Source: Henriciella barbarensis
Lineage (GTDB): Bacteria > Pseudomonadota > Alphaproteobacteria > Caulobacterales > Hyphomonadaceae
DNA length: 64,000 nucleotides
Direction of reading: 5' to 3'
NCBI RefSeq assembly: GCF_003576345.1
Contig: NZ_QWGB01000008.1
Location: forward strand, 62,001 to 126,000
Shown here: in pieces, positions 1-7,939 of the stretch
Position numbering within the stretch: position 1 is the first letter of the stretch
Layout: every line of letters starts with the position of its first letter
Made by a program: the position numbers and the translations under genes
Notes under the pieces: model-generated
What the model was told of the DNA's origin: nothing
What the model saw: only the letters and a program-made list of their open reading frames with translations
Databases searched by the model: none

Positions 1-474
1 AGGGAAACCGCCGCGATGAAGGCCGACATCGATTTCAAACACGATGTCGAGATGGACAGAAAGTTCAGCAGCCAGCGCCAGATACTGATCGAGGCGTTCT
101 GGTGTATCGATCAGCCACTGCACCGCCGCGTCCGGCGGTGCATGGCGGTAAAAGGCGCGCGCCGCGGCAACCGGCATCGGCTTGCCAAGCAGTTGCTTCA
201 CATCCGGCATGGCGTGGGCAATCTCAAGCAGCATGTCGAGATTGAAGGTCATCATGCGGTCCGTGCCCGTCTTGTGCCGGATATGGGAGAGGAGCGGCAG
301 GCTGGGCAGCGACTTTGCAACGATACGATAACCCATGCCTGTCGGCAGATGGCTATTGAACGTCGCGATATTCGAGTCGAGGCGCTCACGGTCGATGATG
401 AGCGTCGGCTGGGCGATACCCGCCTCGACAAGAGCGGTCTGTAGCTTTGCGAAGTATGTGGGTGAGCCAGGCAT
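1..474 (-). CDS. Alanine racemase N-terminal / D-threonine aldolase-like PLP enzyme (C-terminus off the window)
   Basis: The reading frame is open from an ATG at 474 to the left edge, giving 158 residues. The N-terminus reads PTLIIDRERLDSNI, followed by YRIVAKSLPSLPLL and FEIDVGLHRGG. This order (substrate strand, AK PLP-lysine, EIDVG strand) is that of fold-type III PLP enzymes of the D-threonine aldolase/DSD1 group; the likely Schiff-base lysine is Lys54. The start overlaps the stop of the upstream lactone-oxidase gene (TGATG), so the two are translationally coupled. Family assignment is by motif; substrate (D-amino acid or 3-hydroxy amino acid) cannot be read from the fragment. The C-terminal metal-binding region that would separate the subfamilies is outside the window. 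Confidence 0.75.
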   Translation of the reverse strand, partial: MPGSPTYFAKLQTALVEAGIAQPTLIIDRERLDSNIATFNSHLPTGMGYRIVAKSLPSLPLLSHIRHKTGTDRMMTFNLDMLLEIAHAMPDVKQLLGKPMPVAAARAFYRHAPPDAAVQWLIDTPERLDQYLALAAELSVHLDIVFEIDVGLHRGGFP

Positions 475-1781
475 CACGCTTCCGGCTCGAACAGGGTACG
501 AAGATAGGGTGTCATGAAGCGTCCCTCCGGATCGATTTCGCGGCGAACAGCGCAGAAGCGGTCGAATTGCGGATAGAGACTTCGCAGGTCCCGGTGGCGA
601 AGATTGTGCAGCTTGCCCCAGTGAGGCCGGCCACCTGCGCGCCGGAAGATCGGCTCTATATGCGAGAAGAAGAAATCATACGCATCTTCAGCGAAAGCAT
701 GCACCGCCACCGAGATACGCCCTTCTCCGTTGAAAGGGCTCAGCCAGATGTCATCGCCGGCTGATTTGCGAACCTCAATGGGGAAGAAGACGTCAGGCCG
801 CTCACGCTCGATATAAGTGATGACCTCATCAAGCGCATCGAGCGCCGTCTCTACTGGCAGGTGGTACTCCATCTCGTTGAAGGGGACGTTCCGCTCGCTG
901 GCGAGCAGTTGCCAGCTATTGCCGATGACGTCTTCGCCGTCGAATTGCTCAAAGGCGCCGGCAAGGAATTCACGACGTGAGCTGACATTGTCCCCGGCAT
1001 AGTCACGTGCGCGCTTCAGCCCAAGGACGGCGTCGTCGTCATCGCTTTCCGGCCGGGGTGTGGCAGGCGCATCTGTCTCTTCATGCGCAATCGAGATGCC
1101 GTAGCCGGAAAACGGTACATAGAAGAACTCGTAGTTTCGAAGCGTCTGCCAGCGTGTCCCTGCCGCTGAGAGAAGGTCATCAACCGGCTCGGCCCAGGTG
1201 CGCCGGTGGAGGTTGTAAGGCGCGACCAGCTGGATTTCGGCTTCGACCAGAATTCCGATCGCGCCGAGCGATACGCGACAGGCTTCAAACACCTCCCGGT
1301 CTTTATCGCGTGAGACTGTCATGACATCGCCGCTGGCCGTCAGCAGTTTGAAAGCAAGCGTTTCGGCAGATAGGCAGGCGAGCCCTTCGCCTGTGCCATG
1401 GGTCGCGGTCGAGATCGCCCCGGCGAGCGACTGGGCGTTGATGTCCCCGAGATTCCTGAAAGCGAGGCCATGGTCTTCAAGCGCGGGAGAGAGATCCTTC
1501 AGACGCGCGCCCGCATTGACCCAGGCGGTTTTTCTCTCACTGTCGGCGGATCGGACCAGGCCCATCCTGTCCAGCCGGACCAGTGTGCCATCCGTGCAGG
1601 CAAGCGGCGTAAAGGAATGTCCCGCGCCGACTACCCGCACCGGACCGGGCGCAGTCTTCAGAAGTGTTTTCAGCTGATCCGCACCGACAGGCTCTATCAC
1701 CTTCATCGGCTTCGCGATCTGGTTGCCGGACCAGTTGGTCCAGGTATCGCCAATTTCGGCGTTTTCTTTTGTGTCCGTCAT
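474..1781 (-). CDS. FAD-linked D-arabinono-1,4-lactone oxidase family protein
   Basis: A 435-residue flavoenzyme of the VAO/PCMH superfamily. The N-terminal FAD domain shows VVGAGHSFTPLACTDG near residues 50-66, with His55 at the position that binds FAD covalently in many relatives, then HGTGEG and SLGAIGI. The C-terminal half ends with RPHWGKLH and DPEGRFMTPYLR, typical of the ALO (arabinono-lactone oxidase) domain. Known relatives oxidise sugar lactones or polyols using oxygen; the substrate here is not known. I chose ATG 1781 because GGGAGG lies about 11 bases upstream and the protein then begins at the usual place; the frame stays open much further upstream but that extension is antisense to imuA. 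It is coupled to the PLP enzyme gene by TGATG. Confidence 0.85.
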   Translation of the reverse strand: MTDTKENAEIGDTWTNWSGNQIAKPMKVIEPVGADQLKTLLKTAPGPVRVVGAGHSFTPLACTDGTLVRLDRMGLVRSADSERKTAWVNAGARLKDLSPALEDHGLAFRNLGDINAQSLAGAISTATHGTGEGLACLSAETLAFKLLTASGDVMTVSRDKDREVFEACRVSLGAIGILVEAEIQLVAPYNLHRRTWAEPVDDLLSAAGTRWQTLRNYEFFYVPFSGYGISIAHEETDAPATPRPESDDDDAVLGLKRARDYAGDNVSSRREFLAGAFEQFDGEDVIGNSWQLLASERNVPFNEMEYHLPVETALDALDEVITYIERERPDVFFPIEVRKSAGDDIWLSPFNGEGRISVAVHAFAEDAYDFFFSHIEPIFRRAGGRPHWGKLHNLRHRDLRSLYPQFDRFCAVRREIDPEGRFMTPYLRTLFEPEA

Positions 1782-1907
1782 TTGCGTGACGCCTCCCCAG
1801 GAAAAGAAGAGACCATAATTTCCGCTCGCCTGGCAACGCTTCACCCGGCGCCAGCTTCTGGCTGTCTCGAAATTCACAAGCTCTGTGCCCGACAAAGACG
1901 GCCGAGC

Positions 1908-1939
1908 TTGACTCTTTTGCTCCAGAACAAAATAAGAAC
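1908..1939 (+). promoter_or_regulatory. LexA box and putative promoter of imuA-imuB-dnaE2
   Basis: GAACAAAATAAGAAC at 1925-1939 fits the alphaproteobacterial LexA operator GAAC-N7-GAAC exactly. TTGACT at 1908-1913 is a good -35 element; 17 bases later AATAAG (1931-1936) is a possible -10 inside the operator. The box ends two bases before the imuA ATG, so there is no room for a Shine-Dalgarno sequence and the transcript may be leaderless. The operator match is seen directly; leaderless initiation is inferred. Confidence 0.8.
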
Positions 1940-1941
1940 AT

Positions 1942-2685
1942 ATGGAGTCCAGAGCCCTCGATATCCCCGGCGTCTTCCGGCTTGGTGAGACGTGCAGAAA
2001 GCCCGACCAGAGCTTTCCGCTCAACCTTGGTCGTGAGGGCGTGCATGAAATCTGCGAAGCGCGGCATGGGGACATGGCCGCGATGACAGGTTTTGCCCTC
2101 GCCGCAGCGCGCCCGCCCGCAGGCGCTATTTTCTGGATCCGCCAGTTCGGCCTTGCCCGAGAACATGGCGACCTGCTCCATGCCGGGCTTCCCAGTCTCA
2201 CCCACTGCCCGGCAGGCCTGCTTTCCGTCCAGACCCGGAAGGCCAGCGATGCCCTCTGGGCCAGTGAGGAAGCAATATCATCAGGCGCTGTCGGCCTCGT
2301 CATCGCAGAAATCGAAACGCTGGACTTTACCTCATCCCGCCGCCTGACGCTCGCCGCCAGCCGGCATGGCATCCCGCTTATCCTGCTCCTGCCCTGGCGA
2401 CGGGAGGGAACAAGCGCAGCGACCGCCCGATGGCGGATCGCCTCGCGGCCATCGGGACCTAATGCCTTTGATGCCCGCGCTCCAGGCGCCAGCCGCTGGC
2501 AGGCCGTTCTGGAGAAGTCCAGACAAGCCCCGCAAATGGCGGGGCGCGTGTTCAACATCGAGCTCGACCATGAAACGCTATCTCTCCGTGTGGTTTCCGG
2601 GCTGGCCGCTCACGCGCCTTCGCCGCGCGCGGCACCAGCCGACATCGGCCTCAGCCAGGATACGCCCCGGCGAAAAACAGGCTGA
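1942..2685 (+). CDS. imuA: ImuA, RecA/SulA-like mutagenesis factor
   Basis: A 247-residue protein in the position of imuA, first gene of the SOS mutagenesis cassette. The segment HEICEARHGDMAAMTGFALAAA resembles the RecA-like core of ImuA proteins, followed by GAIFWIRQ and SSRRLTLAASRHGIPLILL. ImuA works with ImuB and DnaE2 in damage-induced translesion synthesis. It is shorter at the N-terminus than many ImuA proteins, starting just before the core. Its last 116 bases overlap the start of imuB in another frame, as is common in this cassette. A LexA box abuts the start codon. Assignment rests mainly on the cassette context plus the core pattern. Confidence 0.85.
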   Translation: MESRALDIPGVFRLGETCRKPDQSFPLNLGREGVHEICEARHGDMAAMTGFALAAARPPAGAIFWIRQFGLAREHGDLLHAGLPSLTHCPAGLLSVQTRKASDALWASEEAISSGAVGLVIAEIETLDFTSSRRLTLAASRHGIPLILLLPWRREGTSAATARWRIASRPSGPNAFDARAPGASRWQAVLEKSRQAPQMAGRVFNIELDHETLSLRVVSGLAAHAPSPRAAPADIGLSQDTPRRKTG

Positions 2686-4294
2686 ACCGGCCCGTAAACC
2701 CTTCGTCCTCGTCGAGGATGGCGGCCACGGCTTGCGCGTCGCAGCGGCCAACGCTTCCGCACGCACACTCGGCATATCGGCAGGACTTGGCTTTACCGAC
2801 GCCCGCGCCCGCTGCCCGGACCTGTTGCACGAAGATATCGACCGGGAGGCCGACCGCGCCGCGCTGGAACGGATCGGTGACTGGATGGTGCGTCTTTCCC
2901 CTATTGTCGCTATCGACGGCGATGACGGGCTAATGATTGAGACCACGGGCTGCGACCATCTTCATGGCGGTGAAGAAGCCATGATGGAGACTGTGGCTGA
3001 CCTGCTTGAGAAGAATGCCATTCCGCACCGGCTTGGCCTTGCCAGCACACCGGGGGCCGCAAGCGCTCTTGCCCGTGATTGGCCAGGCCACATTCTTGCC
3101 GACGGCAAAGAAGCTTCAGATCTCGCTGAGCTTCCTATCAGCGCGCTGCGCCTCTCTGAAGAGGCTGAGACCCTGCTCAAGCGGTTTGGCCTTCGCCGGA
3201 TCGGCCAGCTTTATGGGATCGACCGCAAGGCGCTGGGACGGCGTTTCCAGTCACGCGCGGCAGGCGATGCAGTCCTGCTACGGCTCGATCAAGCGCTTGG
3301 TCTTCGCCGGGAACCGCTCACGCCGCTGAAAGAAGCCCCCTCGCATATCACCCGCCTGCCCTGCCCGGAGCCATTGCTGGCGACCGAAGGCGTCCAGAGC
3401 GGGCTCGAACAGCTTGCAGATGAGCTTTGTATGAAGCTGACCGGGCTTGGACAGGGCGCGCGCGCCTTTGCCTTTCACGCTTTTCGCGCCGATGGCGAGG
3501 TGAGCTCTGTGTCGGTCACGCTCGCCCGGCCCGTGCGCACCCCCAAACATATCCTGCGGCTTTTTTCGGAAAAGCTGGACCAGATCGACCCCGGCTTCGG
3601 CATTGATCTTCTGATGCTGGAGGCAAGGCGGACAGGGCCGATGGATATCAGCGCGCCCGCGCTTTCAGGTGATCTTGCCGCCAGCGATACAGACCCTGTG
3701 CTCCTTTCGGCCCTCGCAGACAGGATTACTGCCAAGCTTGGCGAAGGCACCGTCAAAGTCACTGAGGCGCATGAAAGCCATTTGCCGGAACAGGCAGAGC
3801 GCAAGGCAGGCTTTGACGGTGAGCTGCCAGCCCCTGCCATTGCTCCTCCCGATCACGGGCCAAGACCGATCCGCCTGATAGACCCGCCGGAGGAAATAAA
3901 AGTTCTCGCCGAAGTGCCCGATGGGCCGCCCTTGCGCTTTATCTGGCGCCGTGTGCCGCATGCGGTGACCCGTGCTGATGGGCCGGAACGGTTGGCACCT
4001 GAATGGTGGACATGGACGGCCCCGCCGCCGCCCTCTGCCAGCCCTGAAGGCATTGACCGCAAATGGCTGAAGCCAAAGCTCGACCCGCGCGCCGATGCAG
4101 CGCTGATTGCGAAAATCCGGGCAGAGCTGGAAGCTGCCGACCCGGGCGAACCTGTCTCCAACCTGCCGCGGGCACGGGACTATTACCGGATTGAGGATGA
4201 GGAGGGCCGCCGTTTCTGGCTGTTCAGGCAGGGCCTCTATGAAGATGGCCGGGGCGGTGCGCCGCTCTGGTTCATGCATGGGCTGTTCGCATGA
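2570..4294 (+). CDS. imuB: ImuB, catalytically inactive Y-family polymerase homologue
   Basis: A 574-residue Y-family DNA polymerase relative. It begins MKRYLSVWFPGWPLTRLRRA, the characteristic ImuB N-terminus, in which the metal-binding aspartate of active Y-family enzymes is absent. The palm continues with LVEDGGHGLRVAAANASARTLG and SPIVAIDGDDGLMIETTGC, then the helix-hairpin-helix region (RFGLRRIGQLYGIDRKALGRRF). ImuB is known to act as an adaptor that links the beta clamp and DnaE2 rather than as a polymerase. Start ATG 2570 is chosen over the longer open frame from 2366 because the conserved N-terminus begins there. It overlaps imuA upstream and dnaE2 downstream (ATGA), so the three are one operon under LexA. 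Confidence 0.93.
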   Translation: MKRYLSVWFPGWPLTRLRRARHQPTSASARIRPGEKQAEPARKPFVLVEDGGHGLRVAAANASARTLGISAGLGFTDARARCPDLLHEDIDREADRAALERIGDWMVRLSPIVAIDGDDGLMIETTGCDHLHGGEEAMMETVADLLEKNAIPHRLGLASTPGAASALARDWPGHILADGKEASDLAELPISALRLSEEAETLLKRFGLRRIGQLYGIDRKALGRRFQSRAAGDAVLLRLDQALGLRREPLTPLKEAPSHITRLPCPEPLLATEGVQSGLEQLADELCMKLTGLGQGARAFAFHAFRADGEVSSVSVTLARPVRTPKHILRLFSEKLDQIDPGFGIDLLMLEARRTGPMDISAPALSGDLAASDTDPVLLSALADRITAKLGEGTVKVTEAHESHLPEQAERKAGFDGELPAPAIAPPDHGPRPIRLIDPPEEIKVLAEVPDGPPLRFIWRRVPHAVTRADGPERLAPEWWTWTAPPPPSASPEGIDRKWLKPKLDPRADAALIAKIRAELEAADPGEPVSNLPRARDYYRIEDEEGRRFWLFRQGLYEDGRGGAPLWFMHGLFA

Positions 4295-7200
4295 ACGGAT
4301 ATGCAGAACTGGCCGTCACCACCAATTTCTCCTTCCTGCAAGGCGCCAGCCACCCGGAAGAGCTGGTTGCGCAGGCAAAAGGGCTTGGGCTTGCCGCGAT
4401 CGGCGTTGCTGACCGCAACACCCTTGCCGGTGTCGTGCGGGCCCATCTTGCAGCGAAAGACTATGAGATGCGCCTTCTGGTTGGCGCGCGCCTTATCACA
4501 ACAGACGGGTTCGACCTTATTGCCTATCCGCAGGACCGGGACGCTTATGGGCGGCTTTCGCGGCTTCTCTCCGAAGGCAAGCTGCGGGCAGAGAAAGGCG
4601 AGTGCCATATCACGCTGGAAGATGTGCTCGCCCATTCCGAAGGCCAGATTTTTATCGCCATGCCACCAGCCCGCCCTGATGAGGGTTACAGGCTGCGGCT
4701 GGAATGGCTGCACGCCCAGTGGGGGGACCGGCTCTATCTTGGCGCCCGCTATGGATTTCAGGGCCAGAACCGCGAGCGGGTCGCCCGCCTCGCAGACCTC
4801 GGATTCAAGGCTGGCGGGGTGCCGATTGTGGCGGTGAATGATGTTCTCTATCACGCTGCTGAGCGCCGCCCGCTACAGGATGTGGTGACCTGTATTCGCG
4901 GGCATTGCACCGTGGATGAGGCAGGCTTCCAGCTGGAGGCCAATGCTGAGCGTCACTTAAAGCCTGCAGAAGAAATGGCACGCCTTTTCAAGGGCTTTGA
5001 GCCAGCTCTTCGCAGGACAGTTGAGATTTCAGAACGCTGTACATTCTCGCTTGACGAGCTTGCCTATGAGTATCCGGACGAGCCTGTGCCGCCGGGAAAG
5101 ACGCCGCAAGAACATATCGAAACACTCGCCTGGGACGGTGCAGCCTGGCGGTATCCTGACGGTGTTCCAGAGGGTGTAAAAAAAGCTATCCGAAAAGAGC
5201 TCAAGCTGATCGGCGAGCTCAATTACGCGCCCTACTTCCTGACGGTCCATGACATCGTCGCCTGGGCAAAAGACAAGGGCATCCTCTGTCAGGGTCGCGG
5301 CTCTGCGGCCAACTCAGCAGTCTGTTACTGTCTTGGCATCACCAGCGTCGATCCGTCTGTGACGAGCCTGCTTTTCGAACGCTTCCTGACCAAGGAAAGA
5401 CGTGAGCCGCCAGACATTGATGTCGACTTCGAGCATGAGCGGCGCGAGGAAGTCATCCAGTATGTTTATCGCCGCTATGGCCGCCACAAGGCGGCGCTGA
5501 CCGCCACGGTGATCTCTTACCGGCCGCGCTCAGCCGTGCGTGAAGTCTGCAAAGCGCTGGGCCTGTCGCAGGATATTGCCTCTGCGCTGGCGGGCACGGT
5601 CTGGGGCAGTTTCGGGTCGGACGTAAAGGAAAAGCAGATCCGGCAGGCAGGTCTCGACCCCACCAATCCTGTGATCCGCCGTGCGGTCCAGCTGACCCGG
5701 CAGCTGATCGGCTTTCCGCGCCACCTTTCACAGCATGTCGGCGGGTTTGTCCTGACGCGCGGCCCGCTGGTCGAGACCGTGCCTATCGGCAATGCGGCGA
5801 TGGCGGAGCGCACCTTCATCGAATGGGACAAGGACGACATCAGCGCCCTGAACATCATGAAAGTAGATGTGCTGGCGCTTGGCATGCTGACCTGTATCCG
5901 CAAGGCGTTCGACCTGCTGCGCCTTCACAAGGGGCTGGATTATTCACTGGCCACCGTCCCGCAGGAGGATAAGGCGACTTATGACATGCTGTGCAAGGGC
6001 GACAGTCTGGGCGTCTTCCAGGTCGAAAGCCGGGCGCAGATGAACATGCTGCCGCGTCTTCGCCCGCGCGTTTTTTATGATCTTGTCATCGAGGTCGCCA
6101 TCGTCCGGCCTGGCCCCATACAGGGCGATATGGTCCACCCGTATCTGCGCCGCCGCAACGGACAGGAGACGGTGACCTATCCGTCCCCCTCCCCCAGGCA
6201 TGGCCCTGCCAATGAGCTGGAGACCATCCTGAAGCGAACCAATGGCGTCCCGCTTTTCCAGGAGCAGGCGATGCAGATCGCCATGGATGCGGCCAAGTTC
6301 TCTGCTGATGAAGCCAATGGCCTCCGCCGGGCCATGGCGACCTTCAGGAAGGTCGGGACGATCCAGAACTATGAAGAGCTTATGGTCGAGCGCATGGTCG
6401 CGCGCGGTTATGAACGGACATTCGCCCAACGCTGTTTCGATCAGGTGAAGGGGTTTGGCGAGTATGGCTTTCCTGAAAGCCATGCAGCCTCGTTCGCGCT
6501 TCTGGTCTATGTCTCTTCCTGGCTGAAATGCCATCACCCGGACGTCTTCTGCGCCGCGCTCCTCAACAGCCAGCCCATGGGCTTCTACGCCCCGGCCCAG
6601 ATCGTCCGCTGCGCGCGCGAGCATGGCGTTGAGGTGCGCGAAGCGGATGTGAACCTGTCGGATTGGGATAATATTTTGGAGCCTTGTGGGTTTTCTGCTC
6701 AGGGCTGTTCGCCGCCTGACGGCGGCTGCGCCTGCGCGGTCGCTTGTGAGGGGAATGATTTGAAAGGTGCGGGCGAAGCCTCTTGCCCTCCCCCGTTCAC
6801 GGGGGAGGTGAGCGGCGAAGCCGCTCGGAGGGGGGAGCCAGAAAACGCAGCGCCTACCGCTTCCCCCCTTCGACCCGCTCCGCGTGCCACTTCCCCCGCT
6901 TGCGGGGGAAGAAAGAACACGCGCCTCGCCGTACGCTTGGGCTTCAGGCAGATCGACGGGCTTCGCGAGGATGAGATGGAAGCCATGATGGAGGTGCGCG
7001 GCGGCGGCTTCGAGCAACCTGAAGATATCCGCCGCCGCACAGGTATCACCCGCCGCGCCATGGAGCTGCTGGCCGCGGCGGATGCCTTCCGGTCGATGGG
7101 ACTGGACAGACGCGAAGCGCTCTGGGCCTCACGCGGGGAGGCCGCCGGCAAGACACTGCCCCTGTTCGCCGCCGCCGACACGGCCGAACAGGGCAGAGAA

Positions 7201-7773
7201 GCGGCAACACCCCTGCCCCGGATGCCATCTTCCGAACACGTATTGCAGGATTACCAGACCACGCGCCTGTCGCTGAAGGCCCATCCTATGTCTTTCTTGC
7301 GCGATCATTATGCGTCCATGCGCACGCTGAGCACGCGTGAAGCCTCTGACCTGCCAAACGGCGCGCGGGTCCAGACCGCCGGTATCGTGCTGGTACGCCA
7401 GAGGCCCGGCTCTGCCAGCGGGGTCTGTTTCATCACGATTGAGGATGAGACCGGCATTGCCAACCTCGTCGTCTGGCCGAACGTATTCGAGCGGTTCCGG
7501 GCGGTTGTCATGGGCGCACGGATCATCCTGGTCAAAGGGCGTATCCAGCGGGCCGAAGGGGTAACCCATCTTGTGGCAGAACAGCTTATCGACCGTACCG
7601 AAGATCTGAGGCTGCTGTCCGAAAATACCCTTCGCGACCCGATGAAGGGCGTGCTCTCCAATGCCGACGAAGTGGTCAAACCCATCCCTGAAAGGCGTGG
7701 GCCGGGACGAAGAACGGTGCACACCCATCCACGTAACGTGCGCATTATTCCCAATAGCCGCGATTTCCATTGA
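4291..7773 (+). CDS. dnaE2: Error-prone DNA polymerase III alpha subunit DnaE2, with in-frame repeat insertion
   Basis: A 1160-residue C-family polymerase. The N-terminal PHP domain starts ELAVTTNFSFLQGASHPEEL; the palm has GRGSAANSAVCYCLG and the catalytic PDIDVDFEHERR near residue 375; the C-terminal OB fold reads FITIEDETGIANLVVWP. DnaE2 is the translesion polymerase of the ImuA-ImuB-DnaE2 system. Most DnaE2 proteins are about 1040-1100 residues; the excess here is explained by roughly 80 residues at 797-876, low-complexity Pro/Ala/Gly/Cys-rich, encoded by a palindromic repeat element between NLSDWDNILE and RLAVRLGFRQIDGL, two segments that are adjacent in ordinary homologues. The insert keeps the frame open. 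The ATGA overlap with imuB supports the start. Confidence 0.95.
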   Translation: MNGYAELAVTTNFSFLQGASHPEELVAQAKGLGLAAIGVADRNTLAGVVRAHLAAKDYEMRLLVGARLITTDGFDLIAYPQDRDAYGRLSRLLSEGKLRAEKGECHITLEDVLAHSEGQIFIAMPPARPDEGYRLRLEWLHAQWGDRLYLGARYGFQGQNRERVARLADLGFKAGGVPIVAVNDVLYHAAERRPLQDVVTCIRGHCTVDEAGFQLEANAERHLKPAEEMARLFKGFEPALRRTVEISERCTFSLDELAYEYPDEPVPPGKTPQEHIETLAWDGAAWRYPDGVPEGVKKAIRKELKLIGELNYAPYFLTVHDIVAWAKDKGILCQGRGSAANSAVCYCLGITSVDPSVTSLLFERFLTKERREPPDIDVDFEHERREEVIQYVYRRYGRHKAALTATVISYRPRSAVREVCKALGLSQDIASALAGTVWGSFGSDVKEKQIRQAGLDPTNPVIRRAVQLTRQLIGFPRHLSQHVGGFVLTRGPLVETVPIGNAAMAERTFIEWDKDDISALNIMKVDVLALGMLTCIRKAFDLLRLHKGLDYSLATVPQEDKATYDMLCKGDSLGVFQVESRAQMNMLPRLRPRVFYDLVIEVAIVRPGPIQGDMVHPYLRRRNGQETVTYPSPSPRHGPANELETILKRTNGVPLFQEQAMQIAMDAAKFSADEANGLRRAMATFRKVGTIQNYEELMVERMVARGYERTFAQRCFDQVKGFGEYGFPESHAASFALLVYVSSWLKCHHPDVFCAALLNSQPMGFYAPAQIVRCAREHGVEVREADVNLSDWDNILEPCGFSAQGCSPPDGGCACAVACEGNDLKGAGEASCPPPFTGEVSGEAARRGEPENAAPTASPLRPAPRATSPACGGRKNTRLAVRLGFRQIDGLREDEMEAMMEVRGGGFEQPEDIRRRTGITRRAMELLAAADAFRSMGLDRREALWASRGEAAGKTLPLFAAADTAEQGREAATPLPRMPSSEHVLQDYQTTRLSLKAHPMSFLRDHYASMRTLSTREASDLPNGARVQTAGIVLVRQRPGSASGVCFITIEDETGIANLVVWPNVFERFRAVVMGARIILVKGRIQRAEGVTHLVAEQLIDRTEDLRLLSENTLRDPMKGVLSNADEVVKPIPERRGPGRRTVHTHPRNVRIIPNSRDFH
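6680..6920 (+). repeat. Palindromic repeat element inserted in frame within dnaE2
   Basis: Within about 240 bases there are three perfect hairpins: CCTCCCCCG/CGGGGGAGG with a TTCA loop (6787-6808), AGCGGC/GCCGCT with a GAA loop (6811-6825), and CTTCCCCCGC/GCGGGGGAAG with a TT loop (6890-6911). The layout of C5/G5 hairpins separated by GC-rich arms looks like the REP/BIME-type intergenic repeats of alphaproteobacteria. Here it lies inside coding sequence and is translated without a stop. Boundaries are estimated from where DnaE2 similarity breaks and resumes. Confidence 0.75.
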
Positions 7774-7845
7774 TATGACTGTAGAATAGGTCGACCACCG
7801 TCTGGTCTTCTGGCAGAGTCGGCCTATTTCGCGGTAAGGGTGCAA

Positions 7846-7870
7846 GGCGCAGGGCGTTGCGCCGACTTTT
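7846..7870 (+). terminator. Possible terminator after dnaE2
   Basis: GGCGCA and TGCGCC (7846-7851, 7858-7863) form a 6-bp GC stem with a 6-base loop, followed by GACTTTT. The stem is short and the T run begins three bases late, so this is a weak candidate. It sits between dnaE2 and the RND adaptor gene. Confidence 0.4.
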
Positions 7871-7939
7871 GCCGTGCAAGCAAGTATCTCCGCGCGACCT
7901 CCCGGTATGGGCAGCCGCGCGGTCTACTCAGGGTCAGCC

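Noticed and set aside
16-444. Plus-strand 142-codon open frame at the left end
   Set aside because: It is antisense to the fold-type III PLP enzyme whose minus-strand frame has clear family motifs and runs off the edge.
5944-7017. Minus-strand 357-codon open frame
   Set aside because: It lies wholly antisense to dnaE2; long antisense frames are expected in GC-rich coding DNA and it shows no recognisable domain.
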